This document shows positions 41,091-50,654 of a stretch of DNA of 64,000 nt, piece after piece. Each line of letters begins with the position of its first letter. The stretch's first letter is position 1. This stretch comes from Alsobacter sp045348435 (GTDB lineage: Bacteria > Pseudomonadota > Alphaproteobacteria > Rhizobiales > Beijerinckiaceae): assembly GCF_045348435.1 (NCBI RefSeq), contig NZ_CP157484.1, positions 3,286,001-3,350,000 on the forward strand, written 5' to 3'. The notes under the pieces were generated by a model that saw only the letters and a program-made list of their open reading frames with translations, did no database searches and had not been told where the DNA came from. A program made the translations under genes and the position numbers.

Positions 41091-41954
41091 TCAGCTGCGT
41101 TCGAAGATCAGGTTCACATGCGTCTTGCGTACGAGACGGTAGCCCTTCTCGGCCAGCAGCCCGGGAAGGTCCATCTGCCAGCGGCCGACGCCGTTCTCGA
41201 TGATGAAGGTCTGCGGCCACAGCGAGGGCGATCCGTTGCGCAGAAAGGTCTCCAGGATGAGATCCTCGGCGCCCTCCACGTCCAGCTTGATCGCGTCGAC
41301 CCGCTCCAGCCTTTCATTCACCAAAAGCTGCTCCAGCGTGCTGGCCGGCACCCGGATGGCCTGGCCTTCGCCGAAGCCAACGATCTTGACGCTCGATTCG
41401 CCATGGTTGCGCGGGTCGACGAACAGCGTGACCTCGCCGGCCTTGTCGGCCACCGCGCAGTCCAATGCCTTGATGGTGCCGAACGGGTTCTGGCGGATGT
41501 TGTACACCAGCCGCTCGAAGACGCCCGGCTGCGGCTCCACGGCCAGCACGCGCCCGCTCGGGCCGGCGAGCGCCGCCACGAAGAGCGCGTAGCCGCCGAC
41601 ATTGGAGCCGACGTCCACGAAGGTGAACCCGTCCTGGATCCGCTCAGCCAGGTATTCGCGCTCGTCCGGATCGAAATATTGCGGCGTGAACAAGAGCCGC
41701 TTCTCGCAGACATTGTTGTAGGGGTAGAGCCGCATCCGGGCGCCGAGCGACTGCACGTCGACCGGCTGTCCCCGCAGCCACCAGATGGCGATCTGGCGCA
41801 GCGCATAGGCGGCGCGCCGCCCCGCCCAGCTGCGGGGCATGCGGCGGGTCATGTCGATGAGGCGCTTGGGCAGCCCCTGCGGGCCATAAGCGCCGAAGCC
41901 GCCGGCCTCGTCGGGGGAGAGCGTTCGTGTGTCGGTCACGCTGGGATCCGTCAT
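41091..41954 (-). CDS. FkbM family methyltransferase
   Basis: A 287-residue SAM-dependent methyltransferase. The FkbM region starts at about residue 100: FTFVDVGSNVGGYALFVAAL is the SAM-binding glycine loop, LAVEPQPGVFERLVYNIRQN, DCAVADKAGEVTLFVDP, and VDAIKLDVEGAEDLILE are family signatures. FkbM proteins O-methylate sugars or other hydroxyls in polysaccharides and natural products. No glycan cluster is adjacent. ATG 41954 is chosen; the open frame beyond it is antisense to map and radC and is not real. Confidence 0.9.
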   Translation of the reverse strand: MTDPSVTDTRTLSPDEAGGFGAYGPQGLPKRLIDMTRRMPRSWAGRRAAYALRQIAIWWLRGQPVDVQSLGARMRLYPYNNVCEKRLLFTPQYFDPDEREYLAERIQDGFTFVDVGSNVGGYALFVAALAGPSGRVLAVEPQPGVFERLVYNIRQNPFGTIKALDCAVADKAGEVTLFVDPRNHGESSVKIVGFGEGQAIRVPASTLEQLLVNERLERVDAIKLDVEGAEDLILETFLRNGSPSLWPQTFIIENGVGRWQMDLPGLLAEKGYRLVRKTHVNLIFERS

Positions 41955-42149
41955 TCTGGGCGAGACGACTAGCGGTTTACGAAGCGGAAAGGAAGCCCGG
42001 GCCTCCACGTAGGGGGCCGGCGCCCCGTCCCGCGCCTCGCCCGAGCTTGCGCAAAACGCCGCCATGGCCCATGTGAGAGGTGCGCGCCGCGCGCCCTTCT
42101 CCCCCCGCACGACCAGGATCCCAAGGGCAGGATCCCAAGGGATAGATCG

Positions 42150-42977
42150 ATGACGTTCGTCGACGCCGCCGCAGCCGCCGGCCGAAAGACAGGCGAGATC
42201 AAGCTCCATGGCCCGGAGGCCTTCGAGGGCATGCGCCGGGCCGGCCGTCTCACGGCCGAGGCGCTGGACCTGCTCGTCCCGGCCGTGCAGCCGGGCGTCG
42301 CCACCGAGGCGCTCGACAAGCTGATCTTCGAGTTCGCGATGGACAATGGGGCCTACCCGGCGCCGCTCTTCTACCGCGGCTTCCGCAAGGGCATCTGCAC
42401 CTCCATCAACCACGTCGTCTGCCACGGCATCCCCAACGACAAGCCGCTGCGCGAGGGCGACATCGTCAATATCGACGTGACGCTCGTGCTCGACGGCTGG
42501 CACGGCGATTCGAGCCGCATGTACCTGGTCGGCGAGACGCCGCGCCGCGCGGCGCGGCTGGTCGAGGTGACCTACGAAGCGCTGATGCGCGGCGTCGCCG
42601 AGGTGAAGCCCGGCGCCACGACCGGCGACATCGGAGCCGCCATCCAGACCTTCGCGGAGGCGGAGCGCTGCTCGGTGGTGCGCGATTTCTGCGGCCACGG
42701 GCTCGGACGGCTCTTCCATGACGAGCCCAACATCCTGCACTATGGACGCCGCGGCGAAGGCGTGCCGCTGAAGCCCGGCATGTTCTTCACCATCGAGCCC
42801 ATGATCAATCTCGGACGCCCCCATGTGAAGGTTCTCGGCGACGGCTGGACGGCCGTCACCCGCGACCGTTCGCTGTCGGCGCAGTTCGAGCACACCGTGG
42901 GGGTGACGGAGACAGGCGTGGAGATCTTCACGCTCTCCCCCAAGGGCTACTACCAGCCCCCCTATCTGGCCAGCTGA
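42150..42977 (+). CDS. map: type I methionine aminopeptidase
   Basis: Removes the initiator methionine. The 275-residue pita-bread protein has all metal ligands in context: INHVVCHGIPNDKPLREGDI, NIDVTLVLDGWHGDSSRMY, DFCGHGLGRLFHDEPNI, FFTIEPMINLG and QFEHTVGVTETGVEIF. radC follows eight bases downstream, making a map-radC unit. Confidence 0.98.
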   Translation: MTFVDAAAAAGRKTGEIKLHGPEAFEGMRRAGRLTAEALDLLVPAVQPGVATEALDKLIFEFAMDNGAYPAPLFYRGFRKGICTSINHVVCHGIPNDKPLREGDIVNIDVTLVLDGWHGDSSRMYLVGETPRRAARLVEVTYEALMRGVAEVKPGATTGDIGAAIQTFAEAERCSVVRDFCGHGLGRLFHDEPNILHYGRRGEGVPLKPGMFFTIEPMINLGRPHVKVLGDGWTAVTRDRSLSAQFEHTVGVTETGVEIFTLSPKGYYQPPYLAS

Positions 42978-42985
42978 GAGGCCCC

Positions 42986-43696
42986 ATGAGCCACGGCGAT
43001 CTCCCCGGCAAGGACGCTTCCGGGGACGATCATCGCCGTGGACACCGCCATAGGTTGAAGGATCGCTTCGCACGCGCGGGGCGCGCGGCCCTCGCGGACT
43101 ATGAATTCCTGGAACTGATCCTCTTCCGCTCCATCCCGCAGCGCGACGTCAAGCCGCTCGCCAAGGACCTGATCGGCCGCTTCGGCTCGGTCGCGGAGGT
43201 GCTCGGCGCGCCGCTGACGCGTCTCCTGGAGGTGGACGGCGTCGGCGAGGCGGCCGCGCTCGACCTCAAGATCGTCGAGGCGGCCGGCCGCGAGCTGGCC
43301 AAGGGCGCGGTGGGCAAGCGCCATGTGCTCGCCTCCTGGTCGTCGGTGATCGATTATTGCCGCGCCGCGATGGCGTTCTCCGACAAGGAGCAGTTCCGCA
43401 TCCTGTTCCTCGACAAGCGCAACGGCCTCCTGGCCGACGAGGTGCAGCAGACCGGCACCGTCGACCACACGCCCGTCTACCCGCGCGAGGTGCTCAAGCG
43501 CGCGCTGGAGCTTTCCGCCTCCGCGGTGATCCTCGTCCACAACCATCCGAGCGGCGACCCCACGCCCTCCGACGCCGATGTCCGGATGACACGCGAGATC
43601 GCCGACATCGCCAAGCCGCTGGGCGTCGTCGTGCACGACCACATCATCGTCGGCCGCAACGGACATGCGAGCCTGAAGGGCCTGCGGCTGATCTGA
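42986..43696 (+). CDS. radC: DNA repair protein RadC (JAB/MPN domain)
   Basis: A 236-residue RadC homologue. An N-terminal helix-hairpin-helix-like region (about 30-100; LADYEFLELILFRSIPQRD, LEVDGVGEAAALDLKIVEAA) precedes the JAB metalloprotease-like domain with EVQQTGTVDHTPVYPREV and the metal motif ILVHNHPSGDPTPSDAD. Despite the name, RadC's role in recombination repair is not firmly established. The start codon is eight bases after map. Confidence 0.96.
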   Translation: MSHGDLPGKDASGDDHRRGHRHRLKDRFARAGRAALADYEFLELILFRSIPQRDVKPLAKDLIGRFGSVAEVLGAPLTRLLEVDGVGEAAALDLKIVEAAGRELAKGAVGKRHVLASWSSVIDYCRAAMAFSDKEQFRILFLDKRNGLLADEVQQTGTVDHTPVYPREVLKRALELSASAVILVHNHPSGDPTPSDADVRMTREIADIAKPLGVVVHDHIIVGRNGHASLKGLRLI

Positions 43697-43861
43697 CGCG
43701 AAGCAAGGGCGGCCGGGCGACCCGGGCTCGCGCGCCATGCGCGCCGGGCGGGTGCGCCTCCTCCTTCTGGACGGTGGCGCTCGCGCCGCGGCGCGCTAGT
43801 TTGTTGCGGAGCGGCGCCCTGCACCACGTCCTGCGCCGCCGATCCGGAGACGACGACCCGC

Positions 43862-44800
<939 letters not shown>

Positions 44801-44837
44801 GGACGCTTTTTTCCAGGAAAGGTCTCCGCCCGAGGGC

Positions 44838-46076
44838 ATGACCATGCACGAACCGACGCCCGCCCCCGACGAGACCGGCCGCCTGGCCGAGAACATCGCC
44901 TATTTCGCCCGTGCGCTCCGCGAGGCGGGGCTGCCCGTGGGGCCGGGCTCCGTCCTCGACGCCATCGCGGCGGTCGAGGCCGCGCGCGTCGGCACGCGCG
45001 AGGACTTCTACTGGACGCTCCACGCGGTGTTCGTGAAGAAGCACGAGCATTCGGACGTGTTCGAGCAGGCGTTCCGCATCTTCTGGCGACGCAGAGCCCT
45101 GATCGAGAAGATCATCGCCTCGATGTCGCCGGCGACGCCGCCCTCCCGGGACGAGAAGACGAAGAAGCCGGACGCCGGGGCGCTGCGCGCCGCGCAGGCG
45201 CTCCTGAAGCAGGATAAGCCCCTCGAGCCGCAGGAGGAGCAGAAGGAGGAGTTCTCCGCCCGCCTCACCGTGTCCGAGCGCGAGATTCTGCAGGCGAAGG
45301 ACTTCGCCCAGATGAGCGCGGAGGAGATCGCCCGGGCCCAGCGCGCCATCGCGCGGCTAAGGCTGCCCGACGACGAGGTGCTGACCCGGCGCATGACGGC
45401 CTCCTCGCGCGGCAGCCGCATCGACCTCAGGCGCTCGCTGCGCCAGTCCCTGCGGGCCGGCGGAGCCGTGATCGAACTCGCCCGCCGCGAGCAGGCCGTC
45501 CGCCACCCTCCCCTGGTGGCGCTGTGCGACATCTCCGGCTCGATGGCGGACTACACGCGGCTGTTCCTGCACTTCCTGCACACGCTAACCGACGCGCGGC
45601 GCCGGGTGCACACCTTCCTGTTCGGCACGCGCCTCACCAACGTCACCCGGGCCCTGAAGAGCCGCGACCCCGACGAGGCGCTGGCGCTCTGCTCGGCGCA
45701 GGTCCAGGACTGGTCCGGCGGCACGCGCATCGCCACATGCCTGCATGACTTCAACCGCCAGTGGTCGCGGCGCGTGCTGGGCCAGGGCGCGGTCGTGCTG
45801 CTCTTCACCGACGGGCTGGAGCGCGACGGCTCGGCCGACCTGAAGGCGGAGATGGACCGGCTGCACCGCTCCTGCCGCCGGCTCGTCTGGCTGAACCCGC
45901 TGCTGCGCTTCGGAGGCTTCGAGGCGAAAGCGCAGGGCATTCGCGCCATGCTGCCGCATGTGGACGAATTTCGCCCGATCCATAATCTCCAGTCCATGGA
46001 GACCTTGGCTCAGGCGCTGAGTTCCTCCGGAACCGGCGACGCCGACCCCCGGCGCTGGCTCTCGAAAGTCGCCTGA
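44838..46076 (+). CDS. coxE: CoxE, von Willebrand factor A-domain maturation protein
   Basis: A 412-residue protein that partners CoxD. The N-terminal 200 residues are helical and charged; the VWA domain starts near residue 220 with the MIDAS motif VALCDISGSMADYTRLFL and later metal positions in SGGTRIATCLHDF and VLLFTDGLERDG. The segment RRLVWLNPLLRFGGFEAKA is typical of CoxE. It begins 37 bases after coxD. Confidence 0.95.
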   Translation: MTMHEPTPAPDETGRLAENIAYFARALREAGLPVGPGSVLDAIAAVEAARVGTREDFYWTLHAVFVKKHEHSDVFEQAFRIFWRRRALIEKIIASMSPATPPSRDEKTKKPDAGALRAAQALLKQDKPLEPQEEQKEEFSARLTVSEREILQAKDFAQMSAEEIARAQRAIARLRLPDDEVLTRRMTASSRGSRIDLRRSLRQSLRAGGAVIELARREQAVRHPPLVALCDISGSMADYTRLFLHFLHTLTDARRRVHTFLFGTRLTNVTRALKSRDPDEALALCSAQVQDWSGGTRIATCLHDFNRQWSRRVLGQGAVVLLFTDGLERDGSADLKAEMDRLHRSCRRLVWLNPLLRFGGFEAKAQGIRAMLPHVDEFRPIHNLQSMETLAQALSSSGTGDADPRRWLSKVA

Positions 46077-46134
46077 GGCAAGACCGCGAGCCCTCAGGCC
46101 CGCAGGGCGGATGTGACAGAATCGGAGATCGACG

Positions 46135-46458
46135 ATGCTGGCGACCGACAACGACATCATGAACAAGGCCGAGGCCTGGCGCCGTGAGGGCAAGGGCGTC
46201 GCCGTGGCCACCGTGGTGGAGACCTGGGGCTCCGCGCCGCGGCCGGTGGGCAGCCATCTCGTCATCGACGACGACGGCAACTTCCTCGGCTCCGTGTCGG
46301 GCGGCTGCGTCGAGGGCGCGGTGGTGACCGAGGCCGTGGACGTCATCGCCTCCGGCGAGCCCCGCATGCTGGAGTTCGGCGTCGCCGACGAGACCGCCTG
46401 GAAGGTCGGCCTCTCCTGCGGCGGGCGCATCCGCGTCTATGTCGAGCGGGTCGACTGA
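46135..46458 (+). CDS. XdhC/CoxI family protein, N-terminal domain only
   Basis: A 107-residue protein equal to the first (XdhC/CoxI) domain: AVATVVETWGSAPRPVGSHL, then GNFLGSVSGGCVEGAVVTEA and a terminal GLSCGGRIRVYVERV. XdhC proteins bind molybdenum cofactor and help load xanthine-dehydrogenase-type enzymes. The Rossmann domain that usually follows is encoded separately at 47109-47813. The stop codon overlaps the start of a LysE-type exporter gene by one base. Confidence 0.93.
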   Translation: MLATDNDIMNKAEAWRREGKGVAVATVVETWGSAPRPVGSHLVIDDDGNFLGSVSGGCVEGAVVTEAVDVIASGEPRMLEFGVADETAWKVGLSCGGRIRVYVERVD

Positions 46459-47087
46459 TGGCCTCGCTCGACGTCCTCCTCGCCTTCGCGGCCGCCACGG
46501 CCCTCTTCGCCTATTTCCCCGGCCCGGCGTTGCTCTACACGGCGGCGCAGACGCTCACCCGCGGCCGCCGGGGCGGCTTCATGGCGGCGCTCGGGATCCA
46601 TCTCGGCTGCTATGTCCATGTCATCGCCGCCACGCTGGGCCTCTCGGCCGTCTTCCAGCACGTGCCGGAGCTGTTCGTCGCCGTAAAGATCGCCGGCGCG
46701 GCCTATCTGGTCTGGCTCGGGATCGGCATGATCCGCAACCGCGGCTTCGGGGCGGAGCTGCCGGCGGTGGCCCCCAAGAGCGTGCGGCGGGCCTTGGCCG
46801 AGAGCTTCCTGGTGGAGCTGCTGAACCCCAAGGTGGCGATCTTCTTCATCGCCTTCCTGCCGCAATTCGTCGATCCCGCCGCGAGCCTGCCGGTCTGGGC
46901 GCAATTCCTGATCCTGGGCGTCGTGGTGAACCTGGCCTTCTCGTCGGCCGACCTGATCACGGTCGTCTTCGCGGCGGCGGTCGTCGGCCGGCTGAAGCGC
47001 GCCGGCCGCGCCCAGCGTCTCGCGCGCGCCGCCGGCGGAGCGCTCCTCATCGGCCTCGGCGCGCGGCTGGCGCTGGAGCGGAACTGA
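46458..47087 (+). CDS. LysE/RhtB family translocator
   Basis: A 209-residue inner-membrane exporter with six predicted helices: LLAFAAATALFAYFPGPALL begins helix 1, the family loop AAQTLTRGRRGGFMAALGIH follows, then FLVELLNPKVAIFFIAFLP in the middle. LysE/RhtB members export amino acids or related small molecules. Its position between the two halves of XdhC in a molybdenum-enzyme maturation operon is unexpected; a link to that process or simple operon insertion are both possible. Start and stop are tightly packed with neighbours. Confidence 0.93.
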   Translation: MASLDVLLAFAAATALFAYFPGPALLYTAAQTLTRGRRGGFMAALGIHLGCYVHVIAATLGLSAVFQHVPELFVAVKIAGAAYLVWLGIGMIRNRGFGAELPAVAPKSVRRALAESFLVELLNPKVAIFFIAFLPQFVDPAASLPVWAQFLILGVVVNLAFSSADLITVVFAAAVVGRLKRAGRAQRLARAAGGALLIGLGARLALERN

Positions 47088-47108
47088 CATGAACCCGGGA
47101 GGGCGACC

Positions 47109-47813
47109 ATGAAGCTCGAAATCCTTGCCGCCCTGAACGCCGAGCGTGAGGCGCGCCGGGCGGCCGTCCTCGTCACCGAGATCGCGACCGGCGCGCAGCG
47201 CCTCGTGCGCGAGGCCGACATCGCCGGCGACCCCCTGGCCGACCTGCTCGCCGAGCGGCTGCGCATGGGCAAGAGCGGCATGGCGGAGACGCCGCGGGGC
47301 GACGTCTTCCTCACCGTTCAGGCCCCGCCCGTCCGCATCCTGGCGACCGGCGCGGTCCATATCAGCCAGGCGCTCGCCCCCATGGCGCAGCTGCTCGGCC
47401 ACGACATCGTCATCGTCGACCCGCGCACCGCCTTCGCCACGCCCGAGCGCTTTCCTGACGTGCCGCTCTACGCCGAGTGGCCGGACGACGTCCTGCCCAA
47501 GCTGGGCGTCGACCGTTACACCGCCTTCGTGGCGCTGACGCACGACCCCAAGATCGACGATCCCGCCCTGATCCAGGCGTTGAAGTCGAAATGCTTCTAT
47601 ATCGGCGCGCTCGGCTCCCGGAAGACGCACGCCAAGCGGGTCGAGCGCCTGCTGGCTGCGGGCTTCACCGAGGAGCAGATCGGCCGCATCCGCGCCCCCA
47701 TCGGGCTGCCGATCGGCGCCATCAGCCCGGCCGAGATCGCCCTGTCGATCATGGGCGAGATCACGGCGGCGCTGCGCACCAGGCCGGCCTCCACCGCCTC
47801 GACGGCGGCCTGA
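47109..47813 (+). CDS. XdhC family protein, Rossmann-domain half
   Basis: A 234-residue protein with a short N-terminal XdhC-like piece (to about residue 80) and the C-terminal XdhC Rossmann domain: VRILATGAVHISQALAPMAQ, DIVIVDPRTAFATPERFP, YIGALGSRKTHAKRVERLLA and IRAPIGLPIGAISPAEIALS. Together with the product at 46135 it makes a complete XdhC. The Rossmann glycine loop is GAVHIS in place of GAGHIG, which departs from many homologues and may affect NAD(P) binding. Confidence 0.93.
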   Translation: MKLEILAALNAEREARRAAVLVTEIATGAQRLVREADIAGDPLADLLAERLRMGKSGMAETPRGDVFLTVQAPPVRILATGAVHISQALAPMAQLLGHDIVIVDPRTAFATPERFPDVPLYAEWPDDVLPKLGVDRYTAFVALTHDPKIDDPALIQALKSKCFYIGALGSRKTHAKRVERLLAAGFTEEQIGRIRAPIGLPIGAISPAEIALSIMGEITAALRTRPASTASTAA

Positions 47814-47823
47814 GGAGGCCGCC

Positions 47824-48864
47824 ATGCTGTTTGGGCCCGTACCGCTGGAAGATGCGCTGAGCGGCGTCGCCGCGCACTCCGTGCGGCTGCCCGACGGCGT
47901 GATCAAGAAGGGCTCGCGGCTCGACGCCGAGCGGATCGCGCGCCTGCGCTCCGCCGGCGTGCGGGAGGTCGTGGTCGTCCGGCTCGAACCCGGCGACGTG
48001 CCGGAGGACGAAGCCGCCCGACGGCTCGCCGAGGCCGCCGCCGGCGAGAATGTGCGGGTGGAGAAGCCCTTCACGGGCCGGTCCAACCTCTTCGCCCAGG
48101 CGGCCGGCGTCCTCGTGGTCGACAGGGACGCGATCGACCGCCTGAACGGGACCGACGAGGCGATCACCGTCGCGACGCTGCCGGCCTGGAAGCCCGTCGA
48201 GCCCGGCGAGATGATCGCCACCGTCAAGATCATCCCGTTCGCCGTGCCCGAGCGCGCCATCGCGGCCGCGCAGTCCGCCGCCGGCGCCGCGCCCCTCATC
48301 CGGGTCGCCGCCTTCCGGCCGCTGCGCATCGGCGTCGTCTCGACGCTCCTGCCAGGGCTGAAGCCGACCGTCGTGCGCAAGACCGTGAGGACGCTGGCCG
48401 AGCGCATCGCGCCCGCCGGCGCCACTATCGTCCGCGACGTCGAGACCCCGCACGAGGCCGCCGCCCTCGCGGATGCGCTGGCCGGCTTGGCGCGCAGCGA
48501 CGCGCAGCTGATCGTGGTCTTCGGCGCCTCCGCCATCACCGACCGGCGCGACGTCATTCCGGCCGGGATCGAGGAGGCCGGCGGCGTCGTGGACCATTTC
48601 GGCATGCCGGTGGATCCCGGCAACCTGCTGCTGCTGGGGAGCATCGCCGGCAGGCCTGTCATCGGCGCGCCCGGCTGCGCCCGCAGCCCGGCCGAGAACG
48701 GCTTCGACTGGGCGCTGCAGCGCCTCCTCGCCGGCCTGCCGGTGGGCCGGGCGGAGATCACCCGCATGGGGGTGGGCGGCCTCCTGATGGAGATCGTGCA
48801 GCGCGGCCAGCCCCGCTCCGGCGACAACCCGGGCCATGATCCTGCCGAGGACGACGACTCATGA
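47824..48864 (+). CDS. molybdopterin-binding protein (MoeA-like)
   Basis: A 346-residue protein whose C-terminal part (about 170-330) matches the molybdopterin-binding fold: RIGVVSTLLPGLKPTVVRKT, LIVVFGASAITDRRDVIPAG, GGVVDHFGMPVDPGNLLLLG and GAPGCARSPAENGFDW. The N-terminal half is unlike canonical MoeA, so this is the shortened form found in CO-dehydrogenase-type gene clusters. A role in molybdenum cofactor handling is inferred from fold and context. Its last bases overlap the next start (ATGA). Confidence 0.88.
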   Translation: MLFGPVPLEDALSGVAAHSVRLPDGVIKKGSRLDAERIARLRSAGVREVVVVRLEPGDVPEDEAARRLAEAAAGENVRVEKPFTGRSNLFAQAAGVLVVDRDAIDRLNGTDEAITVATLPAWKPVEPGEMIATVKIIPFAVPERAIAAAQSAAGAAPLIRVAAFRPLRIGVVSTLLPGLKPTVVRKTVRTLAERIAPAGATIVRDVETPHEAAALADALAGLARSDAQLIVVFGASAITDRRDVIPAGIEEAGGVVDHFGMPVDPGNLLLLGSIAGRPVIGAPGCARSPAENGFDWALQRLLAGLPVGRAEITRMGVGGLLMEIVQRGQPRSGDNPGHDPAEDDDS

Positions 48865-49469
48865 CCGAGCCGCTGGACCGCATCGCCGCCCTGGTGCTGG
48901 CCGCCGGCCGCTCCACCCGCATGGGCGGGGCCAACAAGCTGCTGCAGGACTACGCCGGCAAGAGCCTCGTCCGCCGCACGGTGGAGAACGCGCTGCTCTG
49001 CGGCGCCGCCCCGGTCGTGGTCGTCACCGGACACGAGGCCGCGGCGGTGGAGGCCGAGCTCACGGGCCTGGCGGTGACGCTCGTCCGCAATCCGGACTAT
49101 GCGCAAGGCCTCTCCACCTCGCTGAAGGTCGGCGTGCGCGCCCTGCCGGACAGCGTCGACGGCGTCGTGGTGATGCTCGGCGACATGCCGCTGGTCGACT
49201 GCCACGTGGTGCGCCGGATCGTGGCCGCCTTCGAGGCGGCCCCCGGCTCCGTCGCCGCCGTCCCGGTGCATGATGGCGAATGGGGCAACCCCGTCGTGCT
49301 GGCCCGGGCTTTGTTCGCCGACGTCGAAGGCCTCGCCGGCGACTCGGGCGCCCGCAAGCTGCTGGAGCGTCGCCGCGACGCCGTGATCGAGGCGCCGATC
49401 TCCGACGCCGCCGTGGCGGTCGACGTCGACACGCCGGCCGCGCTGGAGAAGCTCAGGTCGGGGCTTTGA
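48861..49469 (+). CDS. mocA: NTP transferase, MocA-like molybdenum cofactor cytidylyltransferase
   Basis: A 202-residue nucleotidyltransferase. The signature LVLAAGRSTRMGGANKLL binds NTP, followed by YAQGLSTSLKVGVRALPDSV and VVMLGDMPLVDC. In other bacteria MocA makes the cytosine dinucleotide form of molybdopterin (MCD), the cofactor of CoxL-type enzymes, which fits the operon. Last gene of the rightward maturation unit; overlaps the previous gene by four bases. Confidence 0.93.
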   Translation: MTEPLDRIAALVLAAGRSTRMGGANKLLQDYAGKSLVRRTVENALLCGAAPVVVVTGHEAAAVEAELTGLAVTLVRNPDYAQGLSTSLKVGVRALPDSVDGVVVMLGDMPLVDCHVVRRIVAAFEAAPGSVAAVPVHDGEWGNPVVLARALFADVEGLAGDSGARKLLERRRDAVIEAPISDAAVAVDVDTPAALEKLRSGL

Positions 49470-49623
49470 CGGCTCCAGCCGAGGCGCCGGCCGCGCGGCA
49501 CCGGTCCGAACAGTAGCGGACCGCCTCCCAGTCCCTGCGCCACTTCTTGCGCCAGACGAAGGGCCGCCCGCAGGCCGCGCAGGTCTTGCTGGGCAATTCC
49601 GATGTCTTGCGCATGCGCGCCAT
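49453..49623 (-). CDS. DUF2256 small zinc-finger-like protein
   Basis: A 56-residue protein found by direct reading of the minus strand; it is too short for a standard open-frame list. Sequence features: MARMRKTSELPSKTC start, AACGRPFVWRKKWRRDWEA, then VRYCSDRCRAA, giving two CxxC-like pairs (CAAC and CSDRC) around a basic, aromatic core. This matches the DUF2256 family. Its last 17 bases overlap the 3' end of the convergent mocA gene. Function unknown. Confidence 0.88.
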   Translation of the reverse strand: MARMRKTSELPSKTCAACGRPFVWRKKWRRDWEAVRYCSDRCRAAGASAGAVKAPT

Positions 49624-49760
49624 GGCGGCTCCTCCGCGTCCCTCGCCGATACGCGCCGCGCGGCGGAGCGGACCACGCCCCTGCGCCGCATGGACGCGGT
49701 TGCAGGCCGGCGGCCCAGCCTTAGTTGATCCCTCTTGCGAGGCGGACGCGGGAGGTCGGC

Positions 49761-50498
49761 ATGGGAGTCGTTGTCATCGTGGGCGGCACGGGCGGGATCG
49801 GCCAGGCGGTGGCCCAGCGCCTCGCGGACGCCGGGCGGCCGGTGCACCTCATCGCCCGCCACGAAGGCAGGCTCGCCGAGGCCGCCGCCCGTCTCGGGGC
49901 CGGCTTCACGGCCGCCGACGTCGAGGAGCACGGTGCGATCGCGGCCGCCATCCAGGACGCCGCGGCGCGCCACGGCGGCGCCATCGCGGGCCTTTGCTAC
50001 GCGGTCGGCACCATCACGCTGAAGCCGATCGGCCGGCTCACCGACGCCGATTTCGAGCGCGACTTCCGCGTCAACGCGCTGGGGGCCGCGCGCGCCGTTC
50101 AGGCCGCCCTGCCCGGCTTCAAGGCCTTCGACGGCGTCGCCTCCGTGCTGTTCTTCTCCACCGTCGCCGTCGCGCAGGGCTTCGCCGCCCACGCCAGCGT
50201 GGCCATGGCCAAGGGCGCGGTCGAGGGCCTGACGCTCTCGCTGGCGGCCGAACTCGCCCCGCGGGTGCGGGTGAACGCCATCGCGCCGTCGCTGACCCGC
50301 ACGCCGCTCGCGGCGCCGCTCACCGCCAGCGCCCCGATGGCCGAGGCCATCGCGCAGCTGCACGCGGCGCAGCGGCTGGGCGACCCCGTCGACATCGCGC
50401 CCTTGGCCGCCCTGCTGCTCTCCGACGAGGCGTCCTGGATCACCGGCCAGATCATCGGCGTCGACGGCGGCCGCTCCAGCCTGCGCACCAAGGGCTGA
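49761..50498 (+). CDS. SDR-family protein lacking the catalytic tyrosine
   Basis: A 245-residue short-chain dehydrogenase/reductase. ATG 49761 follows GGGAGG. The dinucleotide motif is VIVGGTGGIGQAVAQRLADA and the fold continues with GLCYAVGTITLKP (in place of NNAG) and VRVNAIAPSLTRTPLA. The catalytic region reads FFSTVAVAQGFAAHASVAMA followed by KGAVEGLTLSL: the Ser and Lys are there but the Tyr of YxxxK is not (Val at that place). It may be a non-catalytic or altered reductase. Stands between the cox maturation genes and usg. Confidence 0.9.
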   Translation: MGVVVIVGGTGGIGQAVAQRLADAGRPVHLIARHEGRLAEAAARLGAGFTAADVEEHGAIAAAIQDAAARHGGAIAGLCYAVGTITLKPIGRLTDADFERDFRVNALGAARAVQAALPGFKAFDGVASVLFFSTVAVAQGFAAHASVAMAKGAVEGLTLSLAAELAPRVRVNAIAPSLTRTPLAAPLTASAPMAEAIAQLHAAQRLGDPVDIAPLAALLLSDEASWITGQIIGVDGGRSSLRTKG

Positions 50499-50505
50499 GC
50501 CGTTG

Positions 50506-50532
50506 TTAGCACTCCTGCACGCTTGCTGCCAA
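50506..50532 (+). promoter_or_regulatory. degenerate CIRCE-like element
   Basis: TTAGCACTC (50506-50514) is a perfect left half of the HrcA-binding CIRCE element, followed after nine bases by TGCTGCCAA (50524-50532), which matches the right half GAGTGCTAA at five of nine places. A TTGACA sits just downstream at 50537. It lies 8 bases past the SDR gene and 123-149 bases before usg. Weak evidence. Confidence 0.25.
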
Positions 50533-50654
50533 GCTGTTGACAACGAACGAACAATTTACCAATTGGCGCGAATCTTGAACCTTCGGCTCGTCCACAAGTT
50601 CTCCAGGGAACCGGGGCGTCGGTCCCGGTCCTTCCTTGGCGAGAAGGAGGTTCC

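Noticed and set aside
46437..50543. A 1368-codon open frame on the minus strand across the cox maturation operon
   Set aside because: It is antisense to seven well-supported genes, its residues are low-complexity and Gly/Arg/Ala-rich, and it has no motif; such frames are a by-product of very high GC content.
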